Shown here: positions 56,889 to 64,000 of the stretch, in pieces
Layout: each line of letters opens with the position of its first letter
Numbering within the stretch: position 1 is the first letter of the stretch
NCBI GenBank assembly: GCA_028681335.1
Contig: JAQUIT010000017.1
Location: 22,384 to 86,383, forward strand
Origin: Desulfuromonadaceae bacterium
Lineage (GTDB): Bacteria; Desulfobacterota; Desulfuromonadia; Geobacterales; Pseudopelobacteraceae
Length of the DNA: 64,000 bases
Direction: 5' to 3'
Translations under genes and position numbers: made by a program
Notes under the pieces: generated by a model
Database searches by the model: none
What the model saw: only the letters and a program-made list of their open reading frames with translations
What the model was told of the DNA's origin: nothing

Positions 56889-59800
56889 CTAGAAAAATTT
56901 GCTAGCAGCCTCTTGAGTCATCAGACTCACACGTTCCAGTTCCGGTAACAGCTCCCGTACAAATTTCATATCACCATCTTTTGCTGCTGTTTCGATTTCA
57001 AGGCATATTTTCCGCAATGCCGGTGCGCATATGTTGGCAGCAAGCCCCTTCATCGTATGAGCGTGAAGACGAATACGCTGCATGTCTTCCCCAGCCGCAA
57101 GTTCTTTCAGCTTTGCAATATCTTGCGGAATTTCAAGCAACGCATCAGTCAAAATGCTCCGGGTAAAATCGCGGTCTCCACCAAAATTATCCAGCATCTC
57201 CGCAGAGTCGAACAGCAGGAGTGTATCAGAATAATTAGCCTCATTTTGCATCGAGATGTCGTCTCTGCGAGTATCAAGCTTCAGCCATTTCTTCAACATT
57301 TCAGCCAGATTTTCTTTTTTCACAGGCTTAGTCAGGTAATCATCCATCCCCGCTTCAATGCACTCTTCACGGTCACCCCTCATTGCGTTGGCGGTCATGG
57401 CGATTATCGGCACAGCATGATTGAGGACTTTCGAATCAGAATCACGGATCATTGCGGTCGCCTCAAAACCATCCATCTCCGGCATGAGACAATCCATCAG
57501 CACCAGATCATAGCTTGTCAACTCAAGAGCACGGACAGCTTCCAGGCCATTGGTGACCATATCAACCTTGTAGCCGAGCTTGGTCAGCAGTGCATGAGCC
57601 ACTTTACGGTTGATTACATTGTCCTCAGCCAGCAGGATTCGGATTCCACGTCGTGAAGACTCTGCTACAGTATATTGCGTAACAATCCCGGTTTTCATTA
57701 CGTTGCCCGTAAACCGCCCTAAAACAAGTGCAATGCAATCTTTAAGCTGACTCTGGCGAACCGGCTTTGTCAGGTAGCCGGCAAAGCCGATCTGCTCCAG
57801 TGCCGCAGCATCACCTCGCCGGCCAAAAGAGGTAACCATAATCATCAGGGTTGATTCGAGTAGCTGGTCGGCCTTGATCAGCCTGCCAAGCTCTCCCCCC
57901 CCCATACCCGGCATCTGCTGGTCAATCAGGGCAACCCGGAACGGGTCTTTCTGCTCTACAGCCTCACGCAGAAGTGCCAGAGCGGTTTCTCCATCGGCTG
58001 CTGTTTCGTACTGACACCCCCAACTATTCAGCAGAGTAATCAGCAGCATGCGGTTAGTGGCATTATCATCAACCACCAGGATCTTTGTGCCGGAAATATC
58101 AACATGCGCAGAAGCATCCACTATCCTCGAAGTGTTAGCGGCTTGCTTCTCAAACTGTGCGGTAAACCAGAAGGTAGAGCCTTTTTTATCCTCACTCTCA
58201 ACACCAATTTTACCACCCATCAGCTCCACCAACTGCTTGCAGATCGCCAACCCCAATCCGGTACCACCATACTTGCGCGTGGTTGAACCGTCTGCCTGGG
58301 TAAACGGAGTGAAGACAGCCTCCAACCGCTCCTCGGGTATACCTATGCCGGTATCACGAATTTCAAACCTGATTTCTACGAAGTTATGCTGTTCTGAGGC
58401 AAGCGATGCGCTGATGACAACTTCACCCTCATGAGTAAATTTGATGGCATTACCGGCCAGATTAGTGATGATCTGGCGGATTCTTCCCGGATCACCCTTC
58501 AGATAGATTGGCACATCTGTGTCAATTCGGCAGATCAGTTCCAGCCCGGTATCCATTGCCCGCACTGCCAGTAGTTCGGTGACATCTTCCAGCGTCGTTC
58601 TCAGGTCGAAGTCAATAATTTCCACATCCAGTTTGCCGGCCTCTATTTTCGAGAAGTCCAGGATATCGTTAATAACAGCCAGAAGGTTCTCGCCGCTTTT
58701 ACGGACAATTTCGGCAAACTGGCGTTGCTCATTACTCAGGTCGGTATCCAGCAGCAGGTCAGTCATCCCGATCACGCCGTTCATGGGAGTGCGGATTTCG
58801 TGGCTCATGGTCGCCAAAAAAGTACTTTTGGCCAGAGTGGCCTCCTCGGCAGCGATCAGTGCTCCACCCAGCTCGGCGTTCTTCTCCTCCATCAGTGCGG
58901 AAAATGCGAGCAGCTTTTCCTCAGCCTGCTTACTCTTGGTAATATCTCGATTGCAGGCACGCCGCCCCATGGACTGACCTTCCATGTCAAAAACATCCTG
59001 GCAGATGTGAGCAATCCAGAATTCTTCTCCACCTCTGGCAACAATACGAAAAGCGGGCATATTGCACTCATGCCTGTTACTACCAACAGTATCGACCTCT
59101 TCAATATGCCGGATGAACATGTCACGATCTTCCGGATGCACAATCCGGGTCAGCAGCTCTGAGTCGAGCATGAACTCTTCTGCCGTATAACCGGTGATGC
59201 GCTTGCAGGAAGGAGAAATATAAACAAGACCTCCATCGGTGCCCCTCCAGTACTCCCAATCGTAGGTATTATCGGCCACCGCACGAAACTTTACTTCACT
59301 TCTCTTCAACTCCATCTCATGTCGCTGCACCTCATCCAGCAGGGCATTGAACGAACCTGCCAGCACCCCCAACTCATCGGCGCGCCCCTCATCAAGTCGC
59401 TGCCTTTTATCTGAGCCTGGCTGAGCTAACATATTAATTCGTTTGGTAAATATAGTCAGCGGCCCGGCAATTGTTTTGCTCAGTTTACTCGTCAGAGCAA
59501 TCGCCGCCAGCAATACAAAAAACATCCCCAGCAGATAATAATTCCTGAAGCGGGTGATCGGCTGATACGCTTCTGAAACGGGATAGTCGGCACCCAATAT
59601 CCAGTCGGTGCTTTGAAGATGTTTGAATGAAGTCAGAAAATGCAATCCACTGGAGTTAATTGTCTCACCAGAGCCTTCAAAGCCCTCCAGCGACCTGTCA
59701 AACAACGTGCTCACGCCTGGTCCCATATCCCGTTTCATGATACGTGACCGGTCCGGATGGGTGATAATGGTGCGATCAGTGGCAAACAGATAGAGATAAC

Positions 59801-60401
59801 CGCCGGAACCTAAACGGACAGTGCTCAGTGCCCCGAGAAAACCATCCCTATCCTGAATATCTATTGCACCACACAACAAGCCTTTTATGGAACCATCCAG
59901 ATTATAAATAATAGACGTCATCATGATAATCGGGTGGCCGTTAACGGTGGAGATGAAAGGCGGGGAGATTTGTGGTTTTTTGGTTTTTAGAGTGTTTATA
60001 AAATAGCTGCGGTGGGAGTATGACAAACCATGCAGTCGAGACGCAAGCGGTGAAGTGGCTACCAGTTTCCCGGCAGCGTCAAAGACAAATAATCCATGAT
60101 TAAAAATGGTGCTGATGCCGACACGATTTTCCAGCCACTTTTGTGTCACCTTCCGATTACCGACAACATCACCAGGTGATACCTTCGAAACAGCAATCAG
60201 AGCATTATGTGCAGAAATAATCTTGTCATCAAGCCCCTTTGCCATGCCGGTAATCATGGTGAATTGCTCGTCAAAAATCAGCTTCCGGGTCGTGTGCCGG
60301 AAATAGGTGTAGGTCCCCGCAGCAATAACGACAAGAAAGAGTGCGATAAACAGGCTGACCACAAAAACAAGTTTATTCCTGATACTGGTAAATGTGATCA
60401 T
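56889..60401 (-). CDS. Large hybrid kinase: Cache, HAMP, PAS, HisKA, ATPase, two RECs, Hpt
   Basis: A 1170-aa phosphorelay kinase in one chain. Helix at about 12-32, periplasmic double-Cache sensor (about 35-275, with [22 protein letters not shown]), helix about 285-305, HAMP, PAS at about 370-490, HisKA with His534 ([14 protein letters not shown]), ATPase ([21 protein letters not shown]), receivers at about 770-885 and 915-1035 ([16 protein letters not shown]) and a C-terminal Hpt with [13 protein letters not shown] chose ATG 60401 with AGGG 7 nt upstream; a GTG codon precedes it. A run of nine G lies in the first receiver coding region. Stands between two smaller signalling units. Confidence 0.9.
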   Translation of the reverse strand: MITFTSIRNKLVFVVSLFIALFLVVIAAGTYTYFRHTTRKLIFDEQFTMITGMAKGLDDKIISAHNALIAVSKVSPGDVVGNRKVTQKWLENRVGISTIFNHGLFVFDAAGKLVATSPLASRLHGLSYSHRSYFINTLKTKKPQISPPFISTVNGHPIIMMTSIIYNLDGSIKGLLCGAIDIQDRDGFLGALSTVRLGSGGYLYLFATDRTIITHPDRSRIMKRDMGPGVSTLFDRSLEGFEGSGETINSSGLHFLTSFKHLQSTDWILGADYPVSEAYQPITRFRNYYLLGMFFVLLAAIALTSKLSKTIAGPLTIFTKRINMLAQPGSDKRQRLDEGRADELGVLAGSFNALLDEVQRHEMELKRSEVKFRAVADNTYDWEYWRGTDGGLVYISPSCKRITGYTAEEFMLDSELLTRIVHPEDRDMFIRHIEEVDTVGSNRHECNMPAFRIVARGGEEFWIAHICQDVFDMEGQSMGRRACNRDITKSKQAEEKLLAFSALMEEKNAELGGALIAAEEATLAKSTFLATMSHEIRTPMNGVIGMTDLLLDTDLSNEQRQFAEIVRKSGENLLAVINDILDFSKIEAGKLDVEIIDFDLRTTLEDVTELLAVRAMDTGLELICRIDTDVPIYLKGDPGRIRQIITNLAGNAIKFTHEGEVVISASLASEQHNFVEIRFEIRDTGIGIPEERLEAVFTPFTQADGSTTRKYGGTGLGLAICKQLVELMGGKIGVESEDKKGSTFWFTAQFEKQAANTSRIVDASAHVDISGTKILVVDDNATNRMLLITLLNSWGCQYETAADGETALALLREAVEQKDPFRVALIDQQMPGMGGGELGRLIKADQLLESTLMIMVTSFGRRGDAAALEQIGFAGYLTKPVRQSQLKDCIALVLGRFTGNVMKTGIVTQYTVAESSRRGIRILLAEDNVINRKVAHALLTKLGYKVDMVTNGLEAVRALELTSYDLVLMDCLMPEMDGFEATAMIRDSDSKVLNHAVPIIAMTANAMRGDREECIEAGMDDYLTKPVKKENLAEMLKKWLKLDTRRDDISMQNEANYSDTLLLFDSAEMLDNFGGDRDFTRSILTDALLEIPQDIAKLKELAAGEDMQRIRLHAHTMKGLAANICAPALRKICLEIETAAKDGDMKFVRELLPELERVSLMTQEAASKFF

Positions 60402-60479
60402 CACTTAACCCTTACAACGCGTATAGATACGTTACCGACGTCTTTACTGCCTGAAACCCGTAGAGGGACTTCTGATATA

Positions 60480-60965
60480 CTAGCCACCGGAAGCTTCTCT
60501 CTTTCCCTTACCGACCAGAACCACACCGGTTTCACTGTTCATGATGATCTTCCGTCCGACCCTGCCGCCGACATCTTTGCCAATGACCGGGATTCGGAAC
60601 TCTTCCAGCATCTCCATTGCCAGCGTAATATTGCGATCACCGATCATGAAAACTTCCAGCCCGGTTCCGGAAACATTGGCACCGCCAAAAATCTTGGCAA
60701 CCAGGGATTCACGACGGCAACCTATGGACAGAACCTTGGCAAGCAATTTTTCCATGGCAATATTGCCGTACTTTGGCGTTGCCAGCCCCTCACCATTCCA
60801 GAACGGCAACATGATATGATTCATCCCCCCCCTGCGAACGAGCTGATCCCAGAGGCAGACGGCGACACACGAACCGAGAACTGTGCTGATCTGATAGGGG
60901 TGTGGTTCGGCAAAGATAGTGCCTGGATAGAGAAAATGCTTGTTTATCAGTTCTTCGTTACCCAC
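60480..60965 (-). CDS. cheD: Chemoreceptor glutamine deamidase CheD
   Basis: A 161-aa cytoplasmic enzyme that deamidates chemoreceptors and can bind CheC. The catalytic Cys33 (TVLGSCVAVCLWD) and His50 (GGMNHIMLP) are present, and the KIFGGANV motif follows. GTG 60965 follows the kinase-like gene by 5 nt with GAGG about 10 nt upstream. A run of eight G codes for Arg-Gly-Gly just before the catalytic His. Confidence 0.93.
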   Translation of the reverse strand: MGNEELINKHFLYPGTIFAEPHPYQISTVLGSCVAVCLWDQLVRRGGMNHIMLPFWNGEGLATPKYGNIAMEKLLAKVLSIGCRRESLVAKIFGGANVSGTGLEVFMIGDRNITLAMEMLEEFRIPVIGKDVGGRVGRKIIMNSETGVVLVGKGKREASGG

Positions 60966-60970
60966 ACTAT

Positions 60971-61861
60971 CTAAGCCTCACTCATGTCATCAAAGAGGAA
61001 CAGATTACCAGCTTCAGAAAAAGACTCTTCATCGTCTAGAATTGAGCAGGGGGGGATTGTAAGAGTAAACATAGTCCCTTCGCCAGGCACGCTGGCAAGA
61101 GTGATGCTACCCTGCATGAGGTCCACAAGTGCTCTGGTAATACTGAGCCCCAGACCATGCCCGAGATGCGCGCGTGTTGTCCCGGTTTCCAACTGAACGA
61201 AGCGGTCAAAGACGCGCTGCTGGTCTTCCGCTGCGATCCCGACGCCATGATCCTGAACAGAAATCTGCAGGCATCCATCTCCGCCAACAGAGAATGACAC
61301 CTCGACGACGCCGCCGGCTGTGCTGTATTCAATGGCATTTGACAACAGGTTGGAAATAATTATCTGAAATTTCTCAAAATCAAGGACTGCAATTGCCCCC
61401 TCTTCACCCTGTGAGCAAACCAGACTCAGCGTCACACTCTTCTTTGCCGCGACATGCAGAAACGAGTCGACCAGTTCACGCAGTGCAGACACAATATGAA
61501 CTTTTACACAGCGAGGGCTTACCTCGCCTGCTTCCAGTTCCGCTGCCATGAATATATTACGCAGTTGAAAATCAAGGTGGCAGGCTTCTGCTCCTATCAA
61601 TGAAGAGATAGATATTATTTCTTCATTTCCCGCCCCGACTATTGCCAACTGGCTAGCCAGACCGGTAATGGCATTGAGCGGGTTATTAATTTCGTTACGG
61701 ATATTGGAGAGGAAATTACTTTTGAGCGATTCAGAACGCTCCAGCCGTTCATTCATCTCAAGCAACTTTCGATTAACCACACTCAAATCAGAGAAAGCCT
61801 TGCGGCTCTGGGCGAAGCGGTTTGATAACTCTTCAATCAACTCATCATCGCTTATATTCAT
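60971..61861 (-). CDS. Histidine-kinase-like protein with Asn in place of the phospho-His
   Basis: A 296-aa soluble protein: short coiled coil (1-45), HisKA-like dimerisation helices and a full ATPase domain (NLLSNAIEYS, VQDHGVGIAAEDQQRVFDRF, GHGLGLSITRALV). The HisKA motif reads SNIRNEINNPLNAITG where SNISHELRTPLNAI is usual, so residue 56 is Asn, not His. The codon is AAC. It cannot autophosphorylate at the normal site and may be a regulatory or scaffold protein. ATG 61861 has GGGAG 5 nt upstream. Sits between cheV and cheD. Confidence 0.88.
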   Translation of the reverse strand: MNISDDELIEELSNRFAQSRKAFSDLSVVNRKLLEMNERLERSESLKSNFLSNIRNEINNPLNAITGLASQLAIVGAGNEEIISISSLIGAEACHLDFQLRNIFMAAELEAGEVSPRCVKVHIVSALRELVDSFLHVAAKKSVTLSLVCSQGEEGAIAVLDFEKFQIIISNLLSNAIEYSTAGGVVEVSFSVGGDGCLQISVQDHGVGIAAEDQQRVFDRFVQLETGTTRAHLGHGLGLSITRALVDLMQGSITLASVPGEGTMFTLTIPPCSILDDEESFSEAGNLFLFDDMSEA

Positions 61862-61897
61862 ACTGACTCCCTTCCGCTAAACCTGAGTTCCCCACCA

Positions 61898-62797
61898 TCA
61901 CGCCTCGACCAGACTGAATATTTCCTCTGCAAGTGAATCGGGATCAAACTTAGCCACGAACTTGTTGGCGCCTGACTGCTCAGCCTTCAGTCGGTTCGAT
62001 GGGTTGCTCATCGAGCTGTGCAAAATCACCTTGATATTTTTGTAATCGCCATGCTCCCGCAGCGTACGGGTGAACGTAAAGCCATCCATACCCGGCATTT
62101 CAATATCTGAAATTACCAGATCAACCCGGCTATGTTCTTTTGCCAGATATTCCAAGGCCTTATCAGCCGACAGCACAGCGGTGTTGGTGAACCCCATTTT
62201 ATCAAGCACCGATTGCAGCAGCATGATTGCCGTACGCGAATCATCAACAACGAGAACGTGCCGGCCGCTCCCTTTTCCTTCAACTTCAGTCATGGCGACA
62301 GTTGAGAGATCCCGCTCTATGCCGACAACACTGGACAGAATAGTTTCAATATCCAGCAGCATGATCGCCTCGCCACTATCCGCATAGGCAATTGCGACCA
62401 GAGACAGGGCATTTACGCCTTCAGGTTTATGGATATCAGTCCAGCTGCGCGTCAGCAGCGTATCCGGGGCGTGAATAACAAAAGCCGTCAGGCTGCGGTT
62501 ATATTCACAGATAATTATATACGCCAGTTCATCATTGAACTCTTGCGGCGACAAACCGATCGCCTCGGACAGGTCGATAACCGCCAGGGCGTTGCCGCGA
62601 AAGTCGAGCGCCCCCTTAACCGCCGGATGAGCATTGGGCATACGGTCTATTCTGTGCGGGCACTCAATTATTTCGATGATTTTAAATACGTTGATACCGT
62701 AGAGCTGGTTATCAGTTAACCGAAAGGTAAGCATCTCCATCTGGTTTGATTGAGCGAGATTGGAGCGCTGGAGTGCTTCGTCGAGTGATGTTGCCAT
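61898..62797 (-). CDS. cheV: CheV: CheW-receiver coupling protein
   Basis: A 299-aa chemotaxis coupling protein. CheW-like domain at 20-165 (LTFRLTDNQLYGINVFKIIEII, VKGALDFRGNALAVIDLSEAIGL) and a receiver at about 180-299 (VLVVDDSRTAIM, LVISDIEMPGMDGFTF with the acceptor Asp, Lys in FVAKFD). ATG 62797 has GGAGG 5 nt upstream. It links receptors to a kinase; no CheA is in the window. Confidence 0.93.
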   Translation of the reverse strand: MATSLDEALQRSNLAQSNQMEMLTFRLTDNQLYGINVFKIIEIIECPHRIDRMPNAHPAVKGALDFRGNALAVIDLSEAIGLSPQEFNDELAYIIICEYNRSLTAFVIHAPDTLLTRSWTDIHKPEGVNALSLVAIAYADSGEAIMLLDIETILSSVVGIERDLSTVAMTEVEGKGSGRHVLVVDDSRTAIMLLQSVLDKMGFTNTAVLSADKALEYLAKEHSRVDLVISDIEMPGMDGFTFTRTLREHGDYKNIKVILHSSMSNPSNRLKAEQSGANKFVAKFDPDSLAEEIFSLVEA

Positions 62798-62832
62798 GGC
62801 AGCCTCCGGGATTCAGAATCAAGGTTTTGTTT

Positions 62833-63903
62833 TCAGCTACATAGTCTCAGTACTTCCGGCGCAATATTCTGCAGCGGCATAACCTTATTGACGCCGCCAA
62901 GCTTGACCGCCTCGTGCGGCATCCCGTAGACCACGCAAGACGCCTCGTCCTGGGCGATGGTAACGGCCCCGGCGTCAAACATCTCCTTCATCCCGTGGGC
63001 CCCGTCATCACCCATCCCGGTCATGATGACGCCGACCGCATTTTTACCGGCATAGCGGGCAGCAGAACGGAACAACACATCCACTGATGGTCGATGGCGG
63101 GAGACGAGTGGACCGTCCTTGATCTCGACATAATAGCGGGCTCCGCTCCGCTTCAGCAACGTATGGTGATTACCGGGTGCTATCAGTGCCCGCCCGCGCA
63201 CGACCGTATCATTATCCTGAGCTTCCTTGACCGTCACACGGCAGATCGAATCCAGGCGTTTGGCAAAGGCGGCGGTAAAATTCTCCGGCATATGCTGCAC
63301 GATGACGATCCCGGGGGTGTCTTCGGGAAGAGCTTCCAGGAAAACCCTGAGCGCCTCGGTACCGCCGGTTGACGCCCCGACCACAACGACCTTCTCAGTG
63401 GTCAGGATCATCGCCTTGGTATTGGGCTTTTCCATGATGACATCAGCGCTGTACTTGGGCGAAACCTCCTTCATGGTCCGCATCGCCCGCAGTGGTCCCA
63501 GACGGGCGGCGGCGGCGCCTTTAACCGCATCGCAGATGCGCGTTCTGGATTCCTCAATAAACTGCTTCGTGCCCATTTTAGGTTTGGTAATGATATCGAC
63601 CGCACCATATTCAAGCGCTTTCAGAGCCGTCTCGCTACCGCTCTCGGCCAGACTTGAGCACATCACAACCGGGATAGGATGCTGACTCATCAGCTTCTGC
63701 AGAAAAGTCAAACCGTCCATGCGCGGCATCTCGACATCCAGCGTAATGACATCCGGAACAACCGTCCTCATCCGCTCTGCGGCCAGGATCGGGTCAGCTG
63801 CGCTGCCTATGACCTCAATCTCAGGGTCAGAATTGAGAATATCGCATAACGTCTGACGGACCAGGGCAGAATCATCAATTATCAGGACTTTAATTTTCTT
63901 CAT
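62833..63903 (-). CDS. cheB: Chemotaxis response regulator methylesterase CheB
   Basis: A 356-aa two-domain enzyme: receiver ([30 protein letters not shown] with the acceptor Asp) and methylesterase with Ser in [14 protein letters not shown], His in [11 protein letters not shown] and Asp in [12 protein letters not shown]. It removes methyl groups from chemoreceptors. The ATG at 63903 overlaps the stop of an upstream frame by 4 nt. Confidence 0.96.
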   Translation of the reverse strand: MKKIKVLIIDDSALVRQTLCDILNSDPEIEVIGSAADPILAAERMRTVVPDVITLDVEMPRMDGLTFLQKLMSQHPIPVVMCSSLAESGSETALKALEYGAVDIITKPKMGTKQFIEESRTRICDAVKGAAAARLGPLRAMRTMKEVSPKYSADVIMEKPNTKAMILTTEKVVVVGASTGGTEALRVFLEALPEDTPGIVIVQHMPENFTAAFAKRLDSICRVTVKEAQDNDTVVRGRALIAPGNHHTLLKRSGARYYVEIKDGPLVSRHRPSVDVLFRSAARYAGKNAVGVIMTGMGDDGAHGMKEMFDAGAVTIAQDEASCVVYGMPHEAVKLGGVNKVMPLQNIAPEVLRLCS

Positions 63904-64000
63904 GATTTCACATCCTCATCACCATGGTGCATGCCGGAGCGCATGTGACGCACAAAAACATCCCCACTACGCGTACAAAAAAAGAGCTTTCGCCCCCGGT
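63900..64000 (-). CDS. Partial C-terminal end of an unidentified gene upstream of cheB
   Basis: A frame open from the window edge to a TGA at 63900-63902 that overlaps the cheB ATG (ATGA). It gives 32 residues ending [12 protein letters not shown]. The overlap pattern, which recurs throughout this window, is the reason to favour this frame over the other two. A chemotaxis gene such as cheR would be expected here, but the tail does not let me identify it. Confidence 0.4.
   Translation of the reverse strand, partial: RGRKLFFCTRSGDVFVRHMRSGMHHGDEDVKS

Overview
The window looks like a chromosomal segment of a Geobacter-type deltaproteobacterium (Geobacterales). The evidence is a GEMM-I-type cyclic dinucleotide riboswitch in front of pilMNOPQ, many sensor kinases including one with a periplasmic CxxCH heme motif, the rpoN/HprK/RapZ/PTS block, minor pilin genes with PilY1, and a CheB/CheD/CheV set. 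The species cannot be fixed from the sequence alone. No tRNA, rRNA, insertion sequence, prophage or CRISPR array was seen. Nearly all genes are on the minus strand; the plus-strand exceptions are a sulfate-type permease (10957-12690), a sensor kinase and its regulator (14567-18201) and a putative outer membrane protein (19095-19838).

Layout in ascending coordinates (minus-strand operons read right to left). 1-2.5 kb: YceD-rpmF-plsX-fabH, the lipid start genes. 2.6-9.4 kb: malQ, a Ppx/GppA phosphatase, an IHF/HU protein, a TPR protein, rlmD, a small unknown gene and queE-queD. 9.5-14.4 kb: metY, a SulP permease, bioB-bioD. 14.6-18.2 kb: a kinase/NtrC-type pair. 18.4-19.8 kb: two orphan envelope genes. 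20.0-34.9 kb: type IV pilus genes in two transcription units. 35.0-52.6 kb: one very long co-directional run from kdsB to dsbC-like and a FimU-like pseudopilin. It carries Kdo synthesis, CTP synthase, LPS transport, rpoN, hpf, hprK, rapZ, mannose-type EIIA, HPr, EI, pilD and a kinase/NtrC pair. 52.8-64 kb: a signalling cluster with hybrid kinases, a heme-type kinase, single REC proteins, CheD, CheV, CheB and a kinase homologue that lacks the phospho-accepting histidine.

The most informative region is the pilus block. A consensus sigma-54 promoter (34138-34153) precedes a J-domain-like/zinc-ribbon membrane protein followed by pilV-pilW-pilX-unknown-pilY1-fimT. Downstream, a sigma-70 promoter (26535-26564) drives a leader containing a GEMM-I-type aptamer (26421-26506) whose 3' half overlaps an intrinsic terminator (26397-26441). 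This leader precedes a small XRE regulator, pilMNOPQ and a lipoprotein. The sequence supports an ON switch: the 5' P1 strand and the terminator compete for the same ATATC segment. Since rpoN and a sigma-54 activator with its kinase lie upstream in the same neighbourhood, the window holds both the regulators and probable targets of pilus control.

Most genes are recognisable families. The less ordinary items are the riboswitch-XRE-pil operon, the DsbC-like protein with a CxxCH motif, the DUF3365-type heme kinase, the Asn-for-His kinase, the GAFTSA variant activator and G/C homopolymers of 8-9 bases confined, as far as I could see, to the signalling cluster.
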